A stretch of DNA of 64,000 nt from Neomoorella carbonis (GCF_045278715.1 NZ_CP136420.1:930001-994000), one strand, 5' to 3'; shown: positions 16,231 to 24,772, counted from the stretch's first letter. Numbers and translations: made by a program. The notes: a model not told the origin generated them from the letters alone.

Positions 16231-17490
16231 TCAATTCTCCCGGTAATCGTAGACGCGCCGGGTTTTCTTTTCGCTGCGGGGCAAGGTCCCTAAAGGTACC
16301 GCCTCCACGTCGGCCAGGACGCCGATGCGGTTTTTAATCTGGCGCCGGCACTCGGCGGCAACGGCATCGCCCTCATGGCCGGGGAGGTACTCGATCTTTA
16401 CCAGCAGCCGGTCCTTGCCCTGCTCACGAGTCAAGATGAGCTGGTATTCGCTGCCGGCCCCCGGCGTGAGGTGCAGGACATGGTCGACCTGGCCCGGATA
16501 TATATTGACGCCCTTAATTTTAACCATGTCATCGGTCCGTCCCAGTACGCGCTCGATCATGGGGAAGGGCGAGCCGCAGGAACAAGCTTCCACCTTCAAG
16601 CAGGTAAGGTCGTGGGTGCGGTAGCGCAGTAAAGGCATGCCTTCCTTGGTCAGGGTGGTGATGACCAGTTCTCCCGTTTCGCCAGGCGGCAGCTGCTTGC
16701 CCGTTGCCGGGTCAATAATCTCCAGCAGCAGGTGATCGGTCCAGATGTGGATCCCTTCGTGGGCCGGGCAGTCGAGGCCGATGCCGGGGCCGTATATTTC
16801 CGTAAGCCCGTATATGTCAAAGGTTTCAATCCCCAGGAGCTCTTCGATGCGCCGGCGCATTTTTTCGCCCCAGCGTTCGGAACCGAGGAGGCCAACCCGC
16901 AGGGCCAGCCGGTCCTTCAGGCCCCGGCGCTCGATTTCTTCGCCCAGGAAAAGGGCATAGGAAGCGGTTGCCGTCAGGACGGTGGCCTGGAGGTCGACCA
17001 GCATTTCCAGCTGTTTTTCCGTATTGCCGGCACCGGTGGGAATGGCCATGGCGCCCAGATACTCGACCCCGGCCTGGAAACCGATGCCTGCCGTCCAGAG
17101 GCCGTAGCCGGGGGTGATCTGCACCCGGTCGCGGTTGGTAACCCCGGCCAGGGCGAAACAGCGGGCCATCATTTCCGCCCAGGCAGCCACGTCACCGGCG
17201 GTGTAGGGAATGATAATGGGCTTACCGGTGGTTCCTGATGAGGAATGAATCCGGACGACTTTTTCTTCCGGAACGGCCATCAGTTCCAGGGGCTTGCCGT
17301 TGCGCAGCTCCCATTTATCGGTCAGGGGGACCGCCGCCAGGTCGGTTACAGTTCTGATATCTCCCGGCCTGATCCCGGCGGCCGTAAGTTTTGCGCGGTA
17401 ATAGGGTGAGCTGTCAAAAAGGCGCTGTACCAGGGCTTGCAGGGCCGGAGCCTGCTGCCGGTAGAGTTTTTCGTAATCAAATTGCCCCAT
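16231..17490 (-). CDS. paaK: Phenylacetate-CoA ligase family AMP-forming enzyme
   Basis: Adenylate-forming ligase of 419 residues that activates aryl acids to CoA esters. Motifs: HSSSGTTGKPIIIPYT (phosphate loop), YGLTEIYGPGIG and a C-terminal domain ending in KTRRVYDYREN. It overlaps the end of the MoeA-like gene region tail to tail (1-base gap) and is the last gene of the leftward iorA-iorB-paaK operon. In anaerobes this trio converts aryl pyruvates or aryl acetates to CoA thioesters with ferredoxin. The substrate (phenylacetate, indoleacetate or hydroxyphenylacetate) is not determined. Confidence 0.93.
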   Translation of the reverse strand: MGQFDYEKLYRQQAPALQALVQRLFDSSPYYRAKLTAAGIRPGDIRTVTDLAAVPLTDKWELRNGKPLELMAVPEEKVVRIHSSSGTTGKPIIIPYTAGDVAAWAEMMARCFALAGVTNRDRVQITPGYGLWTAGIGFQAGVEYLGAMAIPTGAGNTEKQLEMLVDLQATVLTATASYALFLGEEIERRGLKDRLALRVGLLGSERWGEKMRRRIEELLGIETFDIYGLTEIYGPGIGLDCPAHEGIHIWTDHLLLEIIDPATGKQLPPGETGELVITTLTKEGMPLLRYRTHDLTCLKVEACSCGSPFPMIERVLGRTDDMVKIKGVNIYPGQVDHVLHLTPGAGSEYQLILTREQGKDRLLVKIEYLPGHEGDAVAAECRRQIKNRIGVLADVEAVPLGTLPRSEKKTRRVYDYREN

Positions 17491-17492
17491 AA

Positions 17493-18071
17493 TTACACCT
17501 CCAGGGCGCGCCGGCCCAGTTCAAAGGCGCGGCGGTTCATGTCATGGACGCTGGCCGGCAGGAGCTTTAATGCTTCGGCCAGCAGAATATCGGCGGGGAA
17601 GGGTAAACCGAAGTTCGCGAGGGCACCAAGCATGACCAGGTTTAAAGTCCTGGGGCTGCCGGCTTCTCTGGCCAGGGCCAGGGCATCCAGGCAGCGGCAG
17701 CCGGGCAGGTTGCTTTGCAGGTAGGCCAGGATATCCTCCAGGGGATAGGGGCTGCTCCCCAGGGCGGCCAGGACCGGTATTACCGGTGCCGTAGAGACCA
17801 GGGCTCTGCCGCCGGGGCGTAAATACTTTAAGTTGCGGCAGGCCTCGGCCGGCTCCAGGGCCAGGAGGATGTCGGCGGCGCCGTAGGGGATGAGGGGGCC
17901 GGCCTCCGACACCCCCAGGCGGACATGGCTGACGACACTGCCCTCCCGCTGGGCCATGCCAATGGTCTCGGCCGTACGTACCGGCAGGCCCGCTGTAACG
18001 GCAGCCGAGGCAAGGGCCCGGGAGGCGAGGATTATCCCCTGACCGCCCACACCGGCAATGAGAATATCCAT
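17493..18071 (-). CDS. iorB: Indolepyruvate:ferredoxin oxidoreductase beta subunit
   Basis: 192-residue gamma-type subunit of the 2-oxoacid oxidoreductase family; with IorA it oxidatively decarboxylates aryl pyruvates to aryl-acetyl-CoA and reduces ferredoxin. The N terminus has the GVGGQGIILASRALA nucleotide-binding-like motif and AQREGSVVSHVRLG. The gene is immediately adjacent to iorA (stop and start are contiguous) and 2 bases before paaK. Confidence 0.95.
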   Translation of the reverse strand: MDILIAGVGGQGIILASRALASAAVTAGLPVRTAETIGMAQREGSVVSHVRLGVSEAGPLIPYGAADILLALEPAEACRNLKYLRPGGRALVSTAPVIPVLAALGSSPYPLEDILAYLQSNLPGCRCLDALALAREAGSPRTLNLVMLGALANFGLPFPADILLAEALKLLPASVHDMNRRAFELGRRALEV

Positions 18072-19853
18072 CTAGACCACCTCCTCCATGGCTGCCGCCG
18101 GGCATACTTGGGCACAGAGACCGCACCCGGTACAGGTAGGATTAATCATTACTGCGCCGTCAGCCGGTACCAGGGCCGGGCAGCCCAGTTCGTCAATACA
18201 GGTACGGCAGCCGGTGCAGGCGTCGGCATTGACCCGGTAGCGGGTGGCAGGTCTGGCTATCTGGGGGCAGGGGTGACGGAGGATCACCACCGCCGGTCCG
18301 GGAGCAGCCAGGGCCTGGCGGGCAACTGCCATGGCGGCCTCCAGGTCCAGGGGATCGGCGGTGAGGACTGTTTCTACACCGCAGGCCCGGGCCACCCGGG
18401 CGATATCAACGGCCCGCTGCCCGGTGCCGGCGGCCAGTCCCGGGTGTGACTGGTGCCCGGTCATGGCGGTGGTCTCATTGTCGAGCACGACGACTACCAG
18501 GGGTGTCTGCTGGTGGACGGCATTGACCAGGGGCGGCAGGCCGGCGTGGAAAAAGGTCGAATCCCCGATAAAGGCTACCAGCCTGGTGCCGGGCTGGACC
18601 CGGACCAGGCCCTGGGCCAGGCCTAAACTTGCTCCCATGCACAGGCAGGTATCCATAGCGCTTAAGGGTGGCGCTGCTCCCAGGGTATAGCAGCCGATGT
18701 CACCGGTAAAAATTACTTCCTGATTCCGGGCCGCCTGTTTAAAGGCATAGAAGGAGCCCCGGTGGGGGCAACCGGCGCAGAAAAGGGGCGGCCGCGCCGG
18801 TAAAGGCGGCAGCGCCGGGAGGCCGGGGGCCGGGTTTTCCTGCTCCAGCTTTAAGAAGCGGACCAGGGCTGCGGCTACCCTGCCGACGTTAAATTCGCCT
18901 TCCCGGGGCAGGTAGCCATCATGTTTGCCAGACAGTTCTACCGGGAGGCGGTGGCGCCAGGCCAGGCTGATGACCTGGTCTTCGACAACCGGCTCCTGCT
19001 CTTCGACGATGAGGACCCTTTCCATGCGGCTTAAAAAGTCTTTTACCGGTTCTTCCGGCAGGGGGTAGGGGGTGCCGATTTTTAGCAGGGATAGTTTTAC
19101 TCCCAGGCGTTTCAGCGCTTCGGTAACGTAAAAGTAAGAAGGGCCGCCGGCAATGACCCCCACAGGGCCTTCCAGTTGAGCGGCATTAAAGGGGCTGGCC
19201 GCAAACTCGGCCCGCGCCCGGTCCTGCTGTTTATTCAACCAGACATGCTGGCGGGCCGCCAGGGACGGCATGATGACCCAGCGGGGATCTTTAACAAACC
19301 CCGGCACCGGCGGCCGCGGCTGGATGGTACCCACCTCCACTTCCTGGCAGGCGTGGCTGACGCGGGTAGTGGGGCGGACGATGACGGGGAGGTTTAAGGT
19401 TTCTGAAAGGGTGAAGGCGTATTTAGTCATTGCATAAGCTTCCCGGGGACAGGAGGGGTCCAGGACGGGCAGCTTGGCGAAGCGGGCGAATAGGCGCGTG
19501 TCCTGCTCCGTCTGGGAACTGTGGGGGCCGGGATCGTCGGCAACCACCAGAACCAGGCCGCCTTTGACACCGATGTAGGCCAGGCTCATGACGGCATCGG
19601 CAGCGACGTTTAGGCCCATCTGCTTCATGCTCACCAGGGCCCGGGCGCCGGCATAGGCAGCCCCGGCGGCAATTTCCACGGCGACCTTCTCATTGACCGA
19701 CCATTCGGTGTACACTCCTGCTTCCGGGCCGAAATGCATCAGCGTAGCCATTATTTCGGAAGCCGGGGTGCCGGGATAAGAAGTAGCCACCCGGATGCCG
19801 GCCTCCAGGGCTCCCCGGGCGATGGCTTCATTACCCATGAGCAATACTGGCAT
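18072..19853 (-). CDS. iorA: Indolepyruvate:ferredoxin oxidoreductase alpha subunit
   Basis: TPP- and Fe-S-dependent catalytic subunit of 593 residues. N-terminal pyrimidine domain with GNEAIARGALEAG and SYPGTPASEI; TPP-binding domain with IGDSTFFHAGL and VLDNETTAMTGHQ; C-terminal ferredoxin domain with two 4Fe-4S motifs (CTGCRTCIDELGCP and CTGCGLCAQVCP). It heads a leftward operon preceded by a 130-base leader that contains an intrinsic terminator, suggesting attenuation. Confidence 0.96.
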   Translation of the reverse strand: MPVLLMGNEAIARGALEAGIRVATSYPGTPASEIMATLMHFGPEAGVYTEWSVNEKVAVEIAAGAAYAGARALVSMKQMGLNVAADAVMSLAYIGVKGGLVLVVADDPGPHSSQTEQDTRLFARFAKLPVLDPSCPREAYAMTKYAFTLSETLNLPVIVRPTTRVSHACQEVEVGTIQPRPPVPGFVKDPRWVIMPSLAARQHVWLNKQQDRARAEFAASPFNAAQLEGPVGVIAGGPSYFYVTEALKRLGVKLSLLKIGTPYPLPEEPVKDFLSRMERVLIVEEQEPVVEDQVISLAWRHRLPVELSGKHDGYLPREGEFNVGRVAAALVRFLKLEQENPAPGLPALPPLPARPPLFCAGCPHRGSFYAFKQAARNQEVIFTGDIGCYTLGAAPPLSAMDTCLCMGASLGLAQGLVRVQPGTRLVAFIGDSTFFHAGLPPLVNAVHQQTPLVVVVLDNETTAMTGHQSHPGLAAGTGQRAVDIARVARACGVETVLTADPLDLEAAMAVARQALAAPGPAVVILRHPCPQIARPATRYRVNADACTGCRTCIDELGCPALVPADGAVMINPTCTGCGLCAQVCPAAAMEEVV

Positions 19854-19885
19854 GGTTTCTCTCTCCTTTGGAGACTAAAAGGCAC

Positions 19886-19988
19886 AAAAAACCGGGCCGC
19901 AGCCCGGTTATAGCTTGCCAGCTATCCTCGGCTCTGCTAGGCTGATCAGGCTGAACTAAGCTCCCAGCTTAAAAAATTGTTTAAAAAA
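19886..19988 (-). promoter_or_regulatory. iorA leader with intrinsic terminator (candidate attenuator or unclassified riboswitch)
   Basis: On the minus strand the leader downstream of the iorA promoter folds into several stems and ends in AACCGGGC/GCCCGGTT (19909-19902 with 19897-19890) followed by six T. An adjacent small hairpin ATAGCT/AGCTAT (19925-19910) abuts it. The terminator sits about 30 bases before the iorA start, so it would block the operon unless overridden. I see no signature of a riboswitch class I know. Confidence 0.6.
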
Positions 19989-20017
19989 AGTATAGCATAT
20001 CGCCTGGCGGCGGTCCA
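19989..20017 (-). promoter_or_regulatory. Promoter of the iorA-iorB-paaK operon
   Basis: Minus strand TGGACC (20017-20012), 17-base spacer, TATACT (19994-19989). Confidence 0.6.
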
Positions 20018-20069
20018 GCCGAAATTTCAGCCTGCTTTATGACGACGAACCGGGAGGGGAGCTGGGGAC

Positions 20070-20225
20070 AAAAAAATGCCGTTCCGAGAGGAACGGCCAG
20101 AGTTCGGCCGCCGGTGGGTAACCGGCGGCTTGGGAGAGGAGAAACCGGAGGAAGAGCTCATGGGGGAGGGTTAATAAAATAACCCTAAGCTCTTCATGGT
20201 AAATCTGGAAATCAGATTTACCAGT
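20070..20225 (-). ncRNA. Candidate small RNA with C-rich loops, upstream of iorA
   Basis: Part of the 494-base gap between iorA and rsmD. On the minus strand four hairpins occur in a row: a perfect 10-bp stem (20222-20213 with 20207-20198); GAAGAGCT/AGCTCTTC (20195-20188 with 20158-20151), enclosing AGGGTTA/TAACCCT; a 9-bp GC stem (20129-20121 with 20115-20107); and a terminator GCCGTTCC-TCTC-GGAACGGC (20097-20078) followed by A and seven T. Linkers are pyrimidine-rich (CTTCCTCCGG, TCTCCTCTCCC), complementary to ribosome-binding sites. A -10-like CATAAT lies at 20235-20230, just before the first stem; no good -35 is seen. No open frame of note. Confidence 0.6.
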
Positions 20226-20347
20226 TAATATTATGACTGCCGGCGGGAAAGTTTATACATATCCAGGAAAAATTTTTTACATAGCAAGCTGGATAGTGGA
20301 AGGTAAAGGGGCATTTCATGCTATAATAACTGCAGTGAGGGGATTTT

Positions 20348-20908
20348 ATGTTAAGAATAATTGCCGGCCAGGCCCGCGGTCGCCGTTTACTTACCCCAAA
20401 GGGCCGCCATACTCGCCCGACCAGTGACCGGGTACGGGAGGCCATGTTCAATATCCTGGGAGCACGGGTTATTGACAGCCTCTTCCTGGATCTTTTTGCC
20501 GGATCGGGGGCGGTGGGGTTGGAAGCTTTGAGCCGTGGAGCCAGGGAGGCCGTTTTCGTGGAAAATAACCGCCAGGCCCTGGCTTGCCTGAACGCCAACC
20601 TGGCCGCAACTGGCTTTAAAGATAAGGCTCAAATCATAGCCGCCGATGCCCGCCGGGCCCTGGCGGAATTGAGCGGGCGAGACCTGGCCTTCGACCTAAT
20701 TTATATCGATCCACCTTACCACGAGGGGTGGGGTGATATAATCTTGCCGGCAGTTGTTCCTTTGCTGTCACCGGATGGCCTGGCTGTCCTGGAAACGGCA
20801 ACTTCTGAAGCGGCACCGGAGATCGCCGATATGGTATTGATGGCCAGGAGGGTTTATGGTGATACAGCTTTAAATTTCTATCAAACAAAGGGCAGGAGGG
20901 CTTGCTGA
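20348..20908 (+). CDS. rsmD: 16S rRNA (guanine966-N2)-methyltransferase
   Basis: SAM-dependent methyltransferase of 186 residues. Motifs: LRIIAGQARGRRL and RPTSDRVREAMFNIL at the N terminus, SAM site LDLFAGSGAVGLEALSRGA and catalytic DPPY (IYIDPPYHEG). ATG 20348 has GAGGGGA upstream, and a TATAAT stands at about 20322. The gene overlaps the next by the ATGA pattern. coaD, which commonly follows rsmD in Firmicutes, is not present here. Confidence 0.95.
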   Translation: MLRIIAGQARGRRLLTPKGRHTRPTSDRVREAMFNILGARVIDSLFLDLFAGSGAVGLEALSRGAREAVFVENNRQALACLNANLAATGFKDKAQIIAADARRALAELSGRDLAFDLIYIDPPYHEGWGDIILPAVVPLLSPDGLAVLETATSEAAPEIADMVLMARRVYGDTALNFYQTKGRRAC

Positions 20909-21423
20909 TGGAGTTCATGACCCTGATTGAGGAAATGGAAAAATTGATCGAAAAGAGTCCCCATATTCCCCTGACAGGCAGGGTTTTCCTTGACGGCGAC
21001 CTGTTCCTTGATTACCTGGACCGGTTGCGGACGGCATTGCCCGAGGAAGTACGCCAGGCCCAGTGGATACGCCAGGAGAAGGAGCGTTTGCTGGAAGAAG
21101 CCCGCCTGAAGGCCCAGAGCCTTCTGGCCGAAGCGGAGAAGCGGGCAGAAATGATGGCCGGGGAAAACGAGCTGGTCCGAAAAGCCAGGGCCCAGGCCAC
21201 CGAAATTATAGCCCGCGCTCAGCACCTGGCGGAAGAAATGAAGTCCGGGGCTTTAAGTTATGCCGATGGCCTTCTGGGCCAGCTGGAGGCGAGCTTAAAT
21301 CAGGCCCTCACCCAGGTGCGCCAGGGCCGCCAGGAACTCCAGGCCTATCCGTCTGGGGGAAGTGCGGGCCGGGAAGCGGCAGCAACGGCACCGGAAAAAA
21401 CGGAGCATCAGGACCGCCGGTAG
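20908..21423 (+). CDS. Coiled-coil protein of unknown function downstream of rsmD
   Basis: 171 residues from ATG 20908, which overlaps the rsmD stop and has GGCAGGAGGG 7 bases upstream. It opens with an amphipathic segment (MTLIEEMEKLIEKSP), then a long charged coiled coil (about residues 45-125) rich in Glu, Arg and Ala with EEARLKAQSLLAEAEKRAEMM, and a low-complexity tail. The pattern resembles DivIVA-like or ATP-synthase-stalk-like proteins found beside rsmD in related Clostridia. It is cytosolic with no signal peptide. The function is unknown. Confidence 0.75.
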   Translation: MEFMTLIEEMEKLIEKSPHIPLTGRVFLDGDLFLDYLDRLRTALPEEVRQAQWIRQEKERLLEEARLKAQSLLAEAEKRAEMMAGENELVRKARAQATEIIARAQHLAEEMKSGALSYADGLLGQLEASLNQALTQVRQGRQELQAYPSGGSAGREAAATAPEKTEHQDRR

Positions 21424-22631
21424 AGGAAGTAGCGGGCGCTTAATCCCAGTCCGGCCAGGAGAAAAAGGATGGTCATCAGGATAAAGGCAAACCCTGTATA
21501 ATGTAACCATAATGTAAACCATGGCGCCCTGGGGACCAGGGCTATTTCCGGGGCCAGCAAGAGCAGGACGGGCCGGGCCGGCCCCTGGCAGAGCCGGACC
21601 AGCACGGCAGCGAGGAAGCCGTGGAGGAGGCGGGCGACGATAAAGGGCCCCAGGCGTAAATCAGTTTGGCTGACCATGGCCGCCACCTGGCCGAGTATAG
21701 AGAGCCCGGCCCAGCCCATAATGAGGCTGATAGTCACCAGCTGCTCGGTTATCGGGATGGCTGCTTCGCTGGCAAATTTGGCGCCCATGGTCATTTCAAA
21801 AAGGCCGGCGGCCATGGCCAGGGATGCCTCGCGGCTTAAACCGAACGGATGGCCGACAGAAAGGAGGAGCCTGGCCAGTGGTTCCAGCAGGCCCAGGATG
21901 GTTGCCACCTGGATGATGACGCTAAATAAGATAATAAAACCGCCGATGGTAATCAGGGTCAGGAAGGAACGGTTGACGGCATCCCCCAGGAGCTGGCCCA
22001 GGGGGCGACCGTCTCTCTGCTGGGCCTGGAGCATAGCCTGCCAGGCCCGCCGGGGTAAAGCCAGGAGGGGGTAGCTTGCCGGGGGTGAGGCCGGTTGGCG
22101 GAAACCATAAAAGCGAAACAATATACCCAGGCAGAAGTTGGCCCCGTAATGGGCGCCGGCCAGGACTGGGCCCAGAGCCGGGTTATCGAGCATGCCTACA
22201 GCTACGGCTCCCAGCATAAAGAGGGGGCTGGCGTTGTTGGTAAAGCAAATTAACCTTTCCCCCTCAACCCTGGTAACCAGGCCCTGCTGGCGCAATTGGG
22301 CTGTAAGCATGGCACTGATGGGGGAACCGGAAGTGTACCCCATAGCCATGACAAAGGCGCCGCTTCCCGGTACATTAAAAAGGGGCCGCATAACCGGTTC
22401 CAGGAGTACGCCCAGGAAATGAACTATGCCAAGGCCCATAAAAAGCTGGGATATTATAAAGAAAGGAAGCAGAGCCGGAACGACAATTTCCCACCAGGCC
22501 TTAAGGCCGCGCAGAGCCGCCTGGAAAACCGGCTGGGGGAATAAGATAATGGCCAGGGCCAGGACCGTCACGGCGACGGCGGTCAGGATGGGTCCCAGGC
22601 CCCTGGTAATGATAAGTACCTGGTGGCGCAC
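21408..22631 (-). CDS. ylbJ: Sporulation integral membrane protein YlbJ
   Basis: Multi-pass nucleoside-transporter-like membrane protein required for normal spore cortex/coat in Bacillus, expressed in the mother cell. The open frame starts at 22640, but the GTG at 22631 has the better-spaced GAGGTGA, giving 407 residues. Conserved parts: ALRGLKAWWEIVVPALLPFFI, MGYTSGSPISAMLTAQL, CFTNNASPLFMLGAVAVGML. Several hydrophobic segments of 20-25 residues are visible. Its 3' end overlaps the coiled-coil gene by 16 bases, tail to tail. Confidence 0.93.
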   Translation of the reverse strand: MRHQVLIITRGLGPILTAVAVTVLALAIILFPQPVFQAALRGLKAWWEIVVPALLPFFIISQLFMGLGIVHFLGVLLEPVMRPLFNVPGSGAFVMAMGYTSGSPISAMLTAQLRQQGLVTRVEGERLICFTNNASPLFMLGAVAVGMLDNPALGPVLAGAHYGANFCLGILFRFYGFRQPASPPASYPLLALPRRAWQAMLQAQQRDGRPLGQLLGDAVNRSFLTLITIGGFIILFSVIIQVATILGLLEPLARLLLSVGHPFGLSREASLAMAAGLFEMTMGAKFASEAAIPITEQLVTISLIMGWAGLSILGQVAAMVSQTDLRLGPFIVARLLHGFLAAVLVRLCQGPARPVLLLLAPEIALVPRAPWFTLWLHYTGFAFILMTILFLLAGLGLSARYFLYRRS

Positions 22632-22742
22632 GGGGGTCACCTCGAAGGGACATCCTGTTATGCAATATACGCGGCAGCCGGTATTTTAGAAGTAAACTTG
22701 TTGGCAGAAACTAAAACAATTGTGAACACATTAACAATGGTA

Positions 22743-22770
22743 TTGACTTTTCCCAGACAAAAAGTACTAT
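22743..22770 (+). promoter_or_regulatory. Promoter of ackA
   Basis: TTGACT (22743-22748), 16-base spacer, TACTAT (22765-22770), 39 bases before the ackA start. Confidence 0.7.
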
Positions 22771-22809
22771 ATGTAGTTAGTGGCAAATATATACAGGAGG
22801 TACTAATAT

Positions 22810-24006
22810 ATGAAGATTTTAGTCTTAAACTGTGGTAGTTCTTCAGTTAAATACCAGCTTTTCGATATGGCCCATGAGCGGGTCCTGGCCCGGGGGCTCG
22901 TGGAAAGGATCGGTATACCCGGTTCAGTGCTGACCCACCGTCCGGCCGGTAAAGATAAACTGGTGCGTGAAGCAGAGATTCCTGATCACAAGGTGGCCAT
23001 ACGCCTTTGCTTGGAAGCTTTAACCGATCCTCAATATGGCGTCATAAAGGATTATAACGAAATAGGGGCAGTGGGGCACCGGATTGTTCACGGTGGTACC
23101 TTTCCCCATTCCGTCCTGGTTGATGCTTCCACGAAAAAAGCCATTGGCGAATTAGAAGCGCTGGCACCATTACATAATGGTCCGGCCCTCCGGGGGATTG
23201 AAGCCTGTGAAGCTATTTTGCCTCATACTCCCCAGGTAACGGTTTTTGATACTGCGTTTCATCAGAGCATGCCTGATTATGCCTATACCTACAGTTTACC
23301 TTACGAGCTCTGCCAGAAATACTTGATTCGTCGTTACGGTGCCCATGGTACTTCCCACCAGTATGTTGCCCTGAGGGCTGCTGACCTGGTTGGTAGGCCG
23401 CTGGCAGAATTAAAAGTAATTACCTGCCACCTCGGTAACGGCTCCAGTATTACCGCTATCAAAGATGGCAAATCGTGGGATACCAGCATGGGCTTTACTC
23501 CCCTGGCGGGCCTGACCATGGGTACCCGCTGCGGCGATATTGACCCGGCCATTGTTACCTTCCTCATGGAAAAGGAAGGTTTTACGCCGGCTGAAATGGA
23601 CAACCTCATGAACCGCCAGTCAGGTGTGCTGGGAGTTTCCGGGGTGAGCAGCGATTTCCGGGATATTGAAGCCGCCATGGCCGCCGGCAATGAGCGTGCT
23701 CGCCTGGCGTGGGATATCTTTGTCCACACCGCGAAAAAATACATTGGCGCCTATGCGGCTGTTTTAAACGGCCTTGATGTCCTGGTGTTTACGGCCGGGT
23801 TGGGAGAAAATTCTCCTGCGGTCCGGGAAGCCATCTGCCGGGATATGGATTACCTGGGGATCAAGATCGATCCCGAAGAAAACCAGGTCCGGGGCCAGGA
23901 AAGGGATATTACCGCCCCCGGGGCCAGGGTACGCACCTTTGTTATTCCCACCAACGAAGAATTAATGATCGCCCGAGAAACCATGGCCCTTGTCCAGGCC
24001 GGTTGA
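22810..24006 (+). CDS. ackA: Acetate kinase
   Basis: Makes ATP from acetyl phosphate, the terminal energy-conserving step of acetogenesis. 398 residues with NCGSSSVKYQLF at the N terminus, GHRIVHGG, YGAHGTSHQYV, CHLGNGSSI and GLGENS. CAGGAGGT stands 8 bases before ATG 22810. It has its own promoter; no phosphotransacetylase gene is adjacent, so that function must lie elsewhere. Confidence 0.98.
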   Translation: MKILVLNCGSSSVKYQLFDMAHERVLARGLVERIGIPGSVLTHRPAGKDKLVREAEIPDHKVAIRLCLEALTDPQYGVIKDYNEIGAVGHRIVHGGTFPHSVLVDASTKKAIGELEALAPLHNGPALRGIEACEAILPHTPQVTVFDTAFHQSMPDYAYTYSLPYELCQKYLIRRYGAHGTSHQYVALRAADLVGRPLAELKVITCHLGNGSSITAIKDGKSWDTSMGFTPLAGLTMGTRCGDIDPAIVTFLMEKEGFTPAEMDNLMNRQSGVLGVSGVSSDFRDIEAAMAAGNERARLAWDIFVHTAKKYIGAYAAVLNGLDVLVFTAGLGENSPAVREAICRDMDYLGIKIDPEENQVRGQERDITAPGARVRTFVIPTNEELMIARETMALVQAG

Positions 24007-24032
24007 CACCCGGCCGGCCTTTCCGGTATAAT
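24003..24032 (+). promoter_or_regulatory. Perfect-consensus promoter of the DUF177-rpmF unit
   Basis: TTGACA (24003-24008), which overlaps the ackA stop codon, an 18-base spacer and TATAAT (24027-24032). The expected transcription start is at about 24039, one base before the GTG start of the next gene. Confidence 0.88.
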
Positions 24033-24039
24033 CTACACG

Positions 24040-24585
24040 GTGAATGTGGTGAAAATTGGCGTCAGCGATTTAAAAGCCAGGCCGGGCGACGAACTCGAAT
24101 TTAAAGCCCAGGAAAAGTGGTCCTATTTAGCTACGGCTACCGGCAACATACCTATCGTATCTCCGGTACGTGTGGGCGGTACGGTTACCAATACCGGGAA
24201 GATCCTGCTTGTTAAAGGACAGGTAGCCACCACCCTGGAATTAACCTGTGATCGCTGCCTGGAAAAGTACAGGTATCCTATAGTGGCAGCCCTGGAAGAA
24301 GAATATGCCGGGGCGGCCGCAGCTCAAACCGTGGCTGGGGAAGAAGGGGAGCCTGTTGAAGTGCGGCCCCTGGAAGGAGATTTTATCGACTTAAAGCCGG
24401 CGGTAGAAGAAGCCCTTATCCTGGCGCTGCCCATGAAATGGCTTTGCCGGGAAATATGCCGGGGCCTGTGTCCCCATTGCGGCCAGAATTTAAATGAGGG
24501 ACAGTGCCAGTGCGATACCCGGCCAGTTGACCCGCGTCTGGCTGTATTAGGAGAATTGCTACGTAAAAGGGAAGGAGAGAACTAG
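24040..24585 (+). CDS. DUF177/YceD family protein
   Basis: 181-residue member of the YceD/DUF177 family, which is nearly always encoded next to rpmF and is implicated in 23S rRNA accumulation or ribosome assembly. Features: a mid-protein CDRCLEKY pair, a DFIDLKPAVEEALILALPMKWLC block, then a CPHCGQNLNEGQCQC zinc-ribbon-like C-terminal region. The first possible start is GTG 24040; another GTG is at 24046. No Shine-Dalgarno is visible, and the promoter predicts a leader of at most a few bases. Confidence 0.9.
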   Translation: MNVVKIGVSDLKARPGDELEFKAQEKWSYLATATGNIPIVSPVRVGGTVTNTGKILLVKGQVATTLELTCDRCLEKYRYPIVAALEEEYAGAAAAQTVAGEEGEPVEVRPLEGDFIDLKPAVEEALILALPMKWLCREICRGLCPHCGQNLNEGQCQCDTRPVDPRLAVLGELLRKREGEN

Positions 24586-24586
24586 C

Positions 24587-24772
24587 TTGGGAGTACCGAA
24601 AAGAAGAGTTTCCAAGGCCCGGAAAAATAAGCGCCGCTCCATCTGGAGCCAGATGACCCCTCCCTCCTTGGTGGAATGTCCCCAGTGTCATCAGTTAAAG
24701 CTCAACCACCGGGTCTGCCCCAGGTGTGGTTACTACAAGGGGCGGGAAGTTATCAAAGCAGCAGAGCAATAA
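24587..24772 (+). CDS. rpmF: 50S ribosomal protein L32
   Basis: 61-residue L32 with the basic N terminus GVPKRRVSKARKNKRRS and zinc-ribbon cysteines CPQC and CPRCG. It begins at TTG 24587, one base after the DUF177 stop, with GAAGGAGAG upstream, so the pair is co-translated. A strong terminator follows. Confidence 0.97.
   Translation: MGVPKRRVSKARKNKRRSIWSQMTPPSLVECPQCHQLKLNHRVCPRCGYYKGREVIKAAEQ

Noticed and set aside
16325..16895. Frames on the plus strand opposite paaK
   Set aside because: Shadow frames of the minus-strand gene without domains or ribosome sites.
20070..20225. 6S RNA, SRP RNA or tmRNA
   Set aside because: Lacks the long central bulged helix of 6S RNA, the SRP GGAAGG-type S domain, and any tRNA-like ends.
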